In this document: in pieces, positions 7,163 to 12,684 of the stretch
How the letters are laid out: each line of letters starts with the position of its first letter
Position numbering within the stretch: the first letter of the stretch is position 1
Assembly (NCBI GenBank): GCA_043808585.1
Contig: JAZDES010000043.1
Coordinates: 1 to 12,684, forward strand
Reading direction: 5' to 3'
Length of the DNA: 12,684 nt
DNA from: CAYVMN01 sp043808585
Lineage (GTDB): Bacteria > Desulfobacterota > DSM-4660 > Desulfatiglandales > Desulfatiglandaceae
Made by a program: the position numbers and the translations under genes
The notes under the pieces: model-generated
What the model was told of the DNA's origin: nothing
What the model saw: the letters and a program-made list of their open reading frames with translations, nothing else
Databases searched by the model: none

Positions 7163-8824
7163 ATGAAAACCCCGGTCTACAGAACGCTTCAAAGGAAGAT
7201 CATTAGCATAACCCTCCTGGTCTCATTTGCCCCGCTAATCATCCTCGGGGCGACTATCTATTACCAGTTTGATCGGATGCATAAGGAAAAGATCCAGGAA
7301 CAGATAGAATACCGGGCCAGCGCCCAGGCGGACTCGGTTGCCCTGTTTTTGAAAGAACGTACGGCCATACTGTCGGCAATGGCCGATAGCCACAGCTTCC
7401 AGTATATGAGAGATGATCGCAACCTATCTTACATCTTCAAGGTCATGAACGACACGGCCGGGGCCTTTGTTGACCTGGGCGTCATAGACAATGTGGGGCA
7501 GCAATTGGCCTATATAGGACCCTATGATCTCCTGGGCCTAAATTACTATGAGCAGCTCTGGTTTGGTGAAGTAATGAGGAAGGGTGTGTTCATCAGCGAC
7601 GTCTATATGGGCTACCGGCAATTGCCCCATTTCATTATTGCGGTGCGTCGTCAGGAAAACAATCTGAGTTGGATATTGAGGGCAACCATTGATCCCGATA
7701 TTTTCGGAGCGATTGTACGTTCAGCCCAGGTGGGGAAGACAGGAGACGCCTATATCATCAATAAATCCGGGATTTTTCAAACACGGCCTCGCTTTGGCGG
7801 TAACGTACTGTCTAAGTCGAACCTGACCACAAACCTCTTTGGAAAGAGGACAACAGTCATCCTGGAGCAAAATGACCGCGGACAAGAAGTCTTCTACGCG
7901 GGCACCTGGCTCAAAAATGACGAGTGGCTCCTGGTCATCAGCCAGGAGGCCTCCGAAGAGATGAGCGGCCTGTTAGCAACTCGAAATATGGAGATGGCAA
8001 TTATCATTGCCGGCTTTCTGGCGATTGTCTTGACCACTGTCTTAACTACCAGGTTTACCGTAGACCGTCTGAGGCAGTCGGATAGCACAATGAACGAACT
8101 CAACGCACAGCTTATACAATCAGACAAAATGGCAGCAATCGGAAGGATGGCGGTGGGCGTGGCTCATGAAATCAACAACCCTTTAGCGGTTATCCTCCAG
8201 GTGACCGGCTGGATGGAAGACCTTCTCTTGGAAGAGGAGTTTAAGAAAAGCAAGAACTTTGAAGAATATAAGAACTCGATCAGGGAGATAGAGGATCACG
8301 TGGAGCGTGCCCGAAAGGTTGTCCACAACATGCTAGGCTATGCCCGCAAAATGGAGCCGCACCTTGAGGATGTGGACGTAAACGAGACCCTCAAACAAAC
8401 AGTAAATCTGCTGGAAAACTACGCACGGATTAACAACATCGAGATCAAACTGGATCTTTCCCCTGATCTTCCTATTATTGCAGGGGATCAGGCCCGGCTC
8501 CAGCAGGTCTTTTTCAATCTGATGTCAAATGCCATAGATGCTATCGGAAAAGATGGGCTGATCAAGGCCTAAAGCCTCAAGAGCGAACAGGATATACTGG
8601 TGAGAATAACAGACAATGGGCCAGGTATCCCTGAAGACAGGCAAAAGAAGGTCTTTGAGCCCTTCTTTACCACAAAGGCAAGAGAAAAGGGTACAGGGCT
8701 TGGATTATGGGTCAGTTACGGCATAATAGAGCAAATGGGAGGAACAATAAGATTGAAAAGCCAGGTGGGCAAGGGCAGCACCTTCACAGTGGAGGTGCCC
8801 ATCGTGATTCCTGAAAGGAAATAA
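7163..8824 (+). pseudogene. Membrane sensor histidine kinase 2, split by an in-frame TAA in the ATPase domain
   Basis: This dCache histidine kinase is paralogous to kinase 1 and collinear with it. It has TM1 (about 13-34), the sensor signatures LNYYEQLWF (126-134), ISDVYMGYR (144-152) and GKTGDAYIIN (191-200), TM2 (about 277-300), H335 in AHEINNP, and the N box with N452. Translation stops at TAA 8570-8572, after 469 residues. Reading on in the same frame gives 83 more residues with DNGPG, FEPFF and GTGLGL intact, ending at TAA 8822-8824. Aligned with kinase 1, the stop takes the place of one residue with no length change, so this is a point nonsense mutation, not a frameshift. A read-through product would be 553 residues. 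As written, the main product lacks most of the ATP-binding fold and should not autophosphorylate. A GTG at 8600 could start the 74-residue remainder, but its ribosome site is poor. Intact downstream motifs suggest a recent lesion or a sequencing error. The ribosome site of the main start is also weak. Confidence 0.88.
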
Positions 8825-8838
8825 GGGGTCTCGGCCCC
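8825..8838 (+). repeat. Small hairpin directly after kinase 2 stop
   Basis: GGGGT (8825-8829) can pair with GCCCC (8834-8838) around a CTCG loop, with one G-U pair. It begins at the base after the stop codon. No T-run follows, so it is at best a weak terminator or a 3'-end stabiliser. Confidence 0.3.
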
Positions 8839-8904
8839 AATCTATTCTGCTGAATTCAAATAGAGCTATCATTTTAGCCCTTTTCCGATTTGGCGTTTAT
8901 CCGG

Positions 8905-8937
8905 GGGCAATGGGGGTTTCCCTAACCCCCGTTGCCC
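8905..8937 (+). repeat. Strong stem-loop between kinase 2 and regulator 3
   Basis: GGGCAA-T-GGGGG-TT (8905-8918) pairs with AA-CCCCC-G-TTGCCC (8924-8937). The stem has 14 base pairs including a single T-G wobble, around a five-base loop. It sits about 85 bases before the start of regulator 3. A factor-independent terminator would need a T-tract, which is absent (TGATTTCAG follows). An RNA processing, stability or attenuation element, or a REP-like repeat, is as likely. Its presence may decouple regulator 3 from the broken kinase. Confidence 0.6.
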
Positions 8938-8952
8938 TGATTTCAGAGCGCT

Positions 8953-8995
8953 AAACTGTTACAAATAGAGATTTTCTCTGCCAAATTGTTGCAAA
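8953..8995. repeat. Direct repeat pair upstream of regulator 3
   Basis: AAACTGTTACAAA (8953-8965) and AAATTGTTGCAAA (8983-8995) match at 11 of 13 positions. They are 30 bases apart start to start, close to three helical turns. Between them lies GAGATTTTCTC, a small inverted repeat. The arrangement could be a tandem operator for regulator 3, but no clear promoter hexamers accompany it. Confidence 0.35.
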
Positions 8996-9010
8996 CCCCA
9001 AGAAGATTTC

Positions 9011-9016
9011 AGGAGG
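9011..9016 (+). promoter_or_regulatory. Ribosome binding site fixing the start of regulator 3
   Basis: AGGAGG lies five bases before the ATG at 9022. An upstream in-frame TTG at 8986 would add 12 residues with no receiver homology and has no such site, so 9022 is the start. Confidence 0.85.
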
Positions 9017-9021
9017 TTCCC

Positions 9022-9483
9022 ATGGAGTATTTTAGAGTATTGGTTGTGGATGATGAGGAGGTCTTTCTAAAGACCCTGGTGAATCGTCTAAATAAGAGAA
9101 ACATAGACACAACGGGGGTCCTAAGCGGGGAAGACGCCGTAGATCTGATGAAAGAAAAACTCTTTGACGTGGTCATACTCGATATCAAGATGCCGGGGGG
9201 GATGGACGGGATAGAGACCTTGAGGGAAATCAAGAAGATCCAACCTCTTGCAGAGGTTATATTGCTTACCGGGCATGCATCCGTTGAGACCAGTATTGAG
9301 GGCATGAAGCTCGGGGCCTTTGATTACCTGCTTAAGCCGATAAAGCTGGAAGAGCTCCTTGTGAAACTGGCGGATGCCTTTGAAAAAAAAGACGCCCATG
9401 AACAGAAGATTAGAAGTGCCAAGATCAGGGAATTGGTCCGCTTTCCGGGCAGGGTGCTTGAACAGGAAAAGGAAGAAGACTGA
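9022..9483 (+). CDS. Receiver-only response regulator 3
   Basis: This 153-residue single REC-domain regulator is a close paralogue of regulator 2 (about 80 percent identical by hand comparison over the shared length). The acidic pair is D10-D11, the phospho-acceptor D54 in VVILDIKMPG, T83 in LLTGH, and K105 in YLLKP. It shares the extra glycine of PGGMDG. The basic tail KKDAHEQKIRSAKIR is followed by about 15 further residues ending in an acidic-basic patch, longer than in regulator 2. No DNA-binding motif is present. It lies 197 bases after the broken kinase 2, separated by a strong stem-loop, and 47 bases before kinase 3. Its natural kinase would have been kinase 2. With that gene split, kinase 1 or 3 may serve it instead; this is inference. 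Confidence 0.94.
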   Translation: MEYFRVLVVDDEEVFLKTLVNRLNKRNIDTTGVLSGEDAVDLMKEKLFDVVILDIKMPGGMDGIETLREIKKIQPLAEVILLTGHASVETSIEGMKLGAFDYLLKPIKLEELLVKLADAFEKKDAHEQKIRSAKIRELVRFPGRVLEQEKEED

Positions 9484-9500
9484 CATACATGTCTTCACGA

Positions 9501-9520
9501 TCCCCTATACGGTGAGGGGA
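9501..9520 (+). promoter_or_regulatory. Hairpin overlapping the ribosome site of kinase 3
   Basis: TCCCC (9501-9505) can pair with GGGGA (9516-9520), which is part of the purine-rich GAGGGGAG (9514-9521) located 9 bases before the ATG. A competing pairing TCAC (9495-9498)/GTGA (9512-9515) is possible. The second candidate site, GAGGAG (9524-9529), lies almost on top of the ATG, too close for efficient use. Limited translation of the kinase is inferred. Confidence 0.35.
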
Positions 9521-9530
9521 GCAGAGGAGT

Positions 9531-11219
9531 ATGAAGAAGAACCATTATGCCACTCCAAAAAGAACCGTCTTGATCAGTATGATCCTGGTGCCTCTCATCC
9601 CATTTGTTCTCGTCTTGGCCGTCGGGTATTACTACTTCACCACATCTATTGAGACCAGCACCATTGCCACAATGAACCGAATTGTTCAGGACCACCGCCA
9701 GATGATCGAGTCCTTCCTTCAAGAACGCAAGGGGGAACTGGAGTTAATTGGGGACTCCTACACGTTTGAAGAACTGAAAAACCAGGAGAGACTTAGGAAG
9801 GTCTTCGAATATCTGCAAAAGGTATCCGACGCGTTTGTGGACCTGGGGATTTTTAATGAGGCAGGTCTCCACGTGGCCTATTACGGGCCATATAAATTGA
9901 CAGGCATAAACTATAGCGAGGCCGAGTGGTTCAAGGAGGTAATGAAAAAGGGCTATTACATCAGCGACATCTTCCTGGGGTACCGGAGGGTGCCACATTT
10001 TATCATCGCCATTGTGAGGGGCGAGAAGGGGGAAAAGTGGGCCATTCGGGCAACAATAGATACTTACGTCTTCAATGATCTTGTCGAGAAGGTCCGGATA
10101 GGAAAGACCGGTGAGGCCTATATCCTCAACGCCAGCGGTATACTTCAGACCTCCCGACGATCCGGTGGAAATCTAATGGACAAGGATGATGATTCTAGTA
10201 TCGAATACCCATCATCAAAGACGGCAACGAAGACCTATATGGGTCAGGGGAAAAGGGGGGATAAATATTTATATGCTACGACCTGGCTGAAGAATATGGA
10301 CTGGCTTCTGGTGGTGAGGCAAGAGAAAGGAGATGCATTTAGGGCCCTTCATTCCGCAGCATATCTCATAGTCCTTATCACCATCATAGGTGGGGGCACT
10401 ATCATTGGAGTAGCATTCTATCTGAGTGGTCGGATCGCTAGGCGCATGGAAGAAGCGGATGCAGATAAAGAGAGATTGACCACCCAGCTCATTCGGGCAA
10501 GTCGGCTTGCAGAGCTGGGTGAAATGGCGGCAGGTTTCGCCCATGAAATAAACAACCCGCTTCAGATCATAAACAACGAGAAATCGCTAATCGCGCTGAA
10601 CCTTGCCGAGCTAAAGGAGAATGGACAACTGGGAGAGTCCGAATGGGTCTCAGAGCTAGAAGATTCGATTGAACAGATCGGCATACAAATCAGACGTTGT
10701 GCAGAGATAACTCAGGCAATTCTTAAGTTTGGACGAAAAGAGGAGCCACTGACTAGAGACGTAGACATCAGACGTTTCATTCCTGAGGTTACCTCAATGG
10801 TGGCCAGTAAGGCGAGTGTGAATGGGATTGCCGTAAGAGAGGAGATCTCGGGAGATACTCCCTTGGTTCATTGTGACCCCTCTCAGCTCCAGCAGGTCCT
10901 CCTCAATCTTTATAACAATGCCATTGATGCCATTATCGAGAGGCATGGTGTTGGTGGGGGTGCGCTTGCTATTGAGGCAGGAAAGGGGGAAGACGGCAAG
11001 GTAGAGATCTCTGTAAAGGACAACGGTTGCGGGATCAGCCCTGAGAATCTGGACAAGGTCTTTTCCCCATTCTTTACCACCAAGCCCGCCGGAAAGGGTA
11101 CAGGTCTGGGCCTTTCTGTCTGCTACGGCATCATAATCAACATGGGAGGTCAAATGGATGTCAGTAGTGAAAAGGACGTTGGCACAACCTTCTTGATACA
11201 CCTGCCCGCCGCAACCTAG
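9531..11219 (+). CDS. Membrane sensor histidine kinase 3 (dCache sensor, HisKA, HATPase_c)
   Basis: This 562-residue inner-membrane kinase has the same architecture as kinases 1 and 2 but is clearly diverged. TM1 spans about residues 13-35. Sensor signatures are AFVDLGIFNEAG (101-112), INYSEAEWF (126-134), ISDIFLGYR (144-152), PHFIIAI (155-161) and GKTGEAYILN (191-200). TM2 is about 278-298. The HisKA domain has H338 in AHEINNP. Between HisKA and the ATPase domain it is longer than in its paralogues and contains a Glu-rich helix. The ATPase domain has N459/N463, DNGCG (497-501), FSPFF (511-515) and GTGLGL (523-528), so it should be active. Conservation is strongest in the ligand-lobe segments, which suggests all three kinases read a related class of ligand. 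It is flanked by regulator 3 (47 bases upstream) and, after a 321-base gap, regulators 4 and 5. Confidence 0.94.
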   Translation: MKKNHYATPKRTVLISMILVPLIPFVLVLAVGYYYFTTSIETSTIATMNRIVQDHRQMIESFLQERKGELELIGDSYTFEELKNQERLRKVFEYLQKVSDAFVDLGIFNEAGLHVAYYGPYKLTGINYSEAEWFKEVMKKGYYISDIFLGYRRVPHFIIAIVRGEKGEKWAIRATIDTYVFNDLVEKVRIGKTGEAYILNASGILQTSRRSGGNLMDKDDDSSIEYPSSKTATKTYMGQGKRGDKYLYATTWLKNMDWLLVVRQEKGDAFRALHSAAYLIVLITIIGGGTIIGVAFYLSGRIARRMEEADADKERLTTQLIRASRLAELGEMAAGFAHEINNPLQIINNEKSLIALNLAELKENGQLGESEWVSELEDSIEQIGIQIRRCAEITQAILKFGRKEEPLTRDVDIRRFIPEVTSMVASKASVNGIAVREEISGDTPLVHCDPSQLQQVLLNLYNNAIDAIIERHGVGGGALAIEAGKGEDGKVEISVKDNGCGISPENLDKVFSPFFTTKPAGKGTGLGLSVCYGIIINMGGQMDVSSEKDVGTTFLIHLPAAT

Positions 11220-11228
11220 GGTTGTGCC
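11181..11228 (+). terminator. Possible terminator overlapping the end of kinase 3
   Basis: GGCACAACC (11181-11189) is perfectly complementary to GGTTGTGCC (11220-11228), and the stop codon lies between them. A shorter alternative stem CAACC (11212-11216)/GGTTG (11220-11224) is nested. A modest pyrimidine run, CCCTTTTCC, follows. The long 30-base loop and weak T-tract make this tentative. Confidence 0.3.
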
Positions 11229-11284
11229 AGGCCCTTTTCCTGCAGCTTTGCTTTATGTCCGCCTGAAGCCCTGTTGGCTGGACA

Positions 11285-11312
11285 TTGTTACTGTGAGAAT
11301 GAAATTTAACAT
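11285..11312 (+). promoter_or_regulatory. Weak sigma-70 type promoter candidate for regulators 4-5
   Basis: TTGTTA (11285-11290) and TAACAT (11307-11312) each match four of six bases of the -35 and -10 consensus at a 16-base spacing. It would give a leader of about 220 bases carrying the hairpins. Matches of this quality occur by chance. Confidence 0.25.
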
Positions 11313-11362
11313 GGAGGGTTATTAAGGATTTTGGGCTTGCGCAATCATTCGTCAACAGGGCT

Positions 11363-11413
11363 GGCGGGCTCGTTTCCCGCCCGTCCTTCACAAGTGGAGG
11401 ACGGGCGGGAAAC
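11363..11413 (+). repeat. Long perfect stem-loop with a competing upstream arm
   Basis: The 16 bases at 11372-11387 are exactly complementary to 11398-11413 (core CCCGCCCGTCC/GGACGGGCGGG), with a 10-base loop that can pair further (CAC/GTG). A third segment, GGCGGG at 11363-11368, is complementary to CCCGCC at 11376-11381 inside the left arm, so two mutually exclusive folds exist. No T-tract follows (TTAACTG), which argues against a simple terminator. Confidence 0.75.
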
Positions 11414-11482
11414 TTAACTGCGTCGATCCCGTTTCGCTTCGTAACTGAAATAAATGGAGCGATGGAATAATAAGTTGAAAAG

Positions 11483-11509
11483 ACTCTTTTGGGGATTAAA
11501 TCCAAGAGT
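11483..11509 (+). repeat. Bulged hairpin upstream of regulator 4 ribosome site
   Basis: ACTCTT (11483-11488) pairs with AAGAGT (11504-11509), and GGATT (11493-11497) with AATCC (11499-11503), leaving a four-base bulge TTGG. The top of the stem is the near-palindrome GGATTAAATCC. It lies 17 bases before the GGAGG of regulator 4. Confidence 0.4.
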
Positions 11510-11540
11510 TGTTTGAATACAGACCTGGAGGACAATCGAT

Positions 11541-11996
11541 ATGGAAGAGATGAAGATCATGTTGGTGGACGATGAGGAACGATTTCTTTCTACCACTAAG
11601 AAACTGCTTGCCAGGCACGGATACGATGCCTTTACGGCCACCAGTGGGGCTGAGGCCCTGGAAAAGCTGAGGTCTCACAATATCCACGTGGTGATCCTCG
11701 ACGTGAAGATGCCGGGGATGGATGGCATAGCTACCCTGAAGCGTATCAAAAGTGAGTTTCCCCTGGTAGAGGTCATCATGTTGACCGGACATGCCACAGT
11801 GGAGTCTGCCGTAGACGGTCTGAAGTCCGGGGCCACGGATTACTTAATGAAACCCACTGATGTGGGCGAACTCCTTGAAAAGGCAGAGGAGGCCTTTGAG
11901 AAGAGACAAAGGCTGGAAGAAAAGATAAGGGTGGCTCAGACCCGGAGCTTCATGAAGACGCCCAGGGAAATCCTTCGGGAAAGCGAGAAGGTCTGA
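11541..11996 (+). CDS. Receiver-only response regulator 4
   Basis: This 151-residue single REC-domain protein has acidic pair D10-D11, phospho-acceptor D54 in VVILDVKMPG, T82 in MLTGH and K104 in YLMKP. The segment before the lysine reads GATDYLMKP where the other four regulators have GAFDY or GAFDF. The C-terminal tail is a charged helix (KRQRLEEKIRVAQTR) followed by a short segment, with no output domain. The ATG follows GGAGG (11527-11531) with a nine-base spacer. It starts a two-gene unit with regulator 5, preceded by a structured leader, and may be controlled separately from kinase 3. Confidence 0.93.
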   Translation: MEEMKIMLVDDEERFLSTTKKLLARHGYDAFTATSGAEALEKLRSHNIHVVILDVKMPGMDGIATLKRIKSEFPLVEVIMLTGHATVESAVDGLKSGATDYLMKPTDVGELLEKAEEAFEKRQRLEEKIRVAQTRSFMKTPREILRESEKV

Positions 11997-12019
11997 CGGA
12001 GAACTACCGAGATTTTTGC

Positions 12020-12024
12020 GGAGG
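12020..12024 (+). promoter_or_regulatory. Ribosome binding site fixing the GTG start of regulator 5
   Basis: GGAGG lies eight bases before GTG 12033. That start gives the usual short lead into the receiver (MYGKIRVLIVDDE), and there is no ATG alternative upstream of the acidic pair. Confidence 0.8.
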
Positions 12025-12032
12025 CAGTTAGC

Positions 12033-12464
12033 GTGTACGGCAAAATAAGAGTCCTGATTGTAGACGATGAAGAACGGTTTCGACTGACCACCCAGAAGGT
12101 TTTGAATAAAAAGGGATTTCATGTCCTTTTGGCCAGTGGCGGCAGAGAGGCTATCGAAAAGCTTGAAGAGCACCCTGATGTGGTCGTCTTGGATGTCAAG
12201 ATGCCGGAGATGGATGGCTTAGAGGCCTTAAGGGAGCTCAAGAAGATTAAGCCGGGCATAGAGGTCATTATTCTCACCGGACATGCCTCTGTTGACGCAG
12301 CTATAGAGGGAATGAAATGGGGCGCTTTCGATTTCTTGATTAAGCCGTGTGATATTGAACAACTCATTGACAAGATCGAGGAGGCTTATACCCGGAAGAA
12401 GGAGAGAGAAGAAAGGATCCGCAAGGCGGAAAGACTCAAGATGCGCCATCAGGAATCACCATGA
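12033..12464 (+). CDS. Receiver-only response regulator 5
   Basis: This 143-residue single REC-domain protein starts at GTG. Receiver residues are D11-D12 (acidic pair), D54 in VVVLDVKMPE, T82 in ILTGH, and K104 in FLIKP. A proline-glutamate (MPEMDG) replaces the MPG of the other four, next to the phospho-acceptor loop that contacts partners. The tail after residue 112 is a strongly charged helix (KKEREERIRKAERLK) ending in a short polar stretch. No DNA-binding or enzymatic domain is present. It lies 36 bases after regulator 4 and is the last complete gene before the terminator at 12528. Two consecutive receiver-only genes without a kinase between them suggest that one kinase serves several receivers; this is inference. 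Confidence 0.93.
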   Translation: MYGKIRVLIVDDEERFRLTTQKVLNKKGFHVLLASGGREAIEKLEEHPDVVVLDVKMPEMDGLEALRELKKIKPGIEVIILTGHASVDAAIEGMKWGAFDFLIKPCDIEQLIDKIEEAYTRKKEREERIRKAERLKMRHQESP

Positions 12465-12527
12465 CCTGACATTGAAAAGATATCCATTGCTGCTGCTGTC
12501 CAAAATAAATTTCGTAACACTTTAGCG

Positions 12528-12570
12528 TTTTGAAAGAAAGGCTGAGGACCGCGAGGGTCTTTTTTCAAAA
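12528..12570 (+). terminator. Factor-independent terminator closing the cluster
   Basis: TTTTGAAA (12528-12535) pairs with TTTCAAAA (12563-12570), and AAAG (12537-12540) with CTTT (12559-12562). The inner GC-rich core AGGACC (12545-12550)/GGTCTT (12556-12561) forms a compact hairpin with a GCGAG loop, directly followed by the T-run 12560-12565. The flanking A and T tracts could let it work in both directions. It lies 64 bases after regulator 5. Confidence 0.75.
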
Positions 12571-12654
12571 GGACGTAAAGGACGGCATCATTTCAAAGAA
12601 CGGCAGTGAGGTCTTGAACCTCGTTACGGAACAGCCCCATAAGAGGATGTCCCT

Positions 12655-12684
12655 ATGAAGAGCCCTCTCCCCTGCCTGGCAGAA
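12655..12684 (+). CDS. Possible start of a further gene, cut by the window edge
   Basis: An ATG at 12655 opens a frame running to the window end (MKSPLPCLAE), preceded by AAGAGG (12641-12646) eight bases upstream. Ten residues are too few to assign a family, and the frame may be chance. The preceding 85 bases hold only a small hairpin, GAGGT (12608-12612)/ACCTC (12618-12622). Confidence 0.25.
   Translation, partial: MKSPLPCLAE

Larger units (their letters stand above)
11220..11540 (+). other. 321-base structured gap before regulators 4 and 5
   Basis: No gene is supported here on either strand. The gap holds a possible sigma-70 type promoter (11285-11312), a very strong stem-loop with an alternative partner (11363-11413), and a second hairpin with a bulge (11483-11509). 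It ends with the ribosome site GGAGG (11527-11531) for regulator 4. The layout resembles a structured leader RNA. Confidence 0.6.

Noticed and set aside
8570..8572. Programmed recoding or a frameshift in kinase 2
   Set aside because: The frame is unchanged on both sides, so it is not a frameshift. The codon is TAA, not the TGA or TAG used for selenocysteine or pyrrolysine, and TAA ends other genes here (1185-1187, 8822-8824).
8905..8937. Calling the 14-bp stem-loop a factor-independent terminator
   Set aside because: The stem is strong but no T-tract follows it. It is kept as a structural element of unknown role.
8986..9021. Upstream TTG start for regulator 3
   Set aside because: The extra 12 residues do not resemble a receiver lead, and AGGAGG at 9011-9016 clearly serves the ATG at 9022.
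11274..11289. Second sigma-54-like promoter (TTGGCTGGACATTGTT)
   Set aside because: The -12 half lacks GC and the TTG is one base off the required spacing from GG, so it fails the invariant positions.
1..12684. CRISPR arrays, tRNA/rRNA genes, insertion sequences or attachment sites
   Set aside because: No regularly spaced repeats, cloverleaf or rRNA signatures, transposase frames or terminal inverted repeats with target duplications were seen.

Overview
The window is a gene-dense, single-strand (+) stretch of bacterial DNA. It is built almost entirely of two kinds of gene: SLC13/DASS-type anion permeases and two-component signalling proteins. I see no rRNA, tRNA, CRISPR array or transposase. 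A sigma-54 promoter, NtrC-like receiver sequences, clusters of dCache histidine kinases and balanced base composition fit a deltaproteobacterial/Desulfobacterota-like organism, but this is inference and no marker gene is present.

Layout. (A) 1-5015: the 3' part of permease 1, directly abutted by a soluble kinase with an N-terminal receiver domain (REC-HisKA-HATPase), then a receiver-only regulator, a membrane dCache histidine kinase, and a second receiver-only regulator. (B) 5016-5472: a 457-base non-coding gap with a near-perfect -24/-12 sigma-54 promoter (5316-5331) and an upstream inverted repeat that could bind an activator. (C) 5473-9483: permease 2, a second dCache kinase with an in-frame TAA (8570-8572) inside its ATPase domain, a structured gap, and a third receiver-only regulator. 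Kinase and regulator are close paralogues of those in block A, so the block looks duplicated. (D) 9531-12464: a third, more divergent dCache kinase, a 321-base structured gap, and two more receiver-only regulators. A terminator follows at 12528-12570. A new reading frame may begin at the right edge.

How it may work together. Three membrane kinases share one periplasmic sensor architecture and sit beside permeases, so they probably sense an anionic or organic-acid ligand that is also the transported substrate, in the manner of DctB-type sensors. Phosphoryl groups could pass to five single-domain receivers and to the receiver of the soluble kinase. No DNA-binding or enzymatic output domain is encoded in the window, yet the receivers are of the NtrC type and permease 2 has a sigma-54 promoter. 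Output is therefore expected through an activator encoded elsewhere, through phosphotransfer, or through direct protein contacts. The most notable points are this output-less array, the altered substrate/cation motifs shared by the two permeases, the nonsense-split kinase, the sigma-54 control region, and the RNA-structured leaders.
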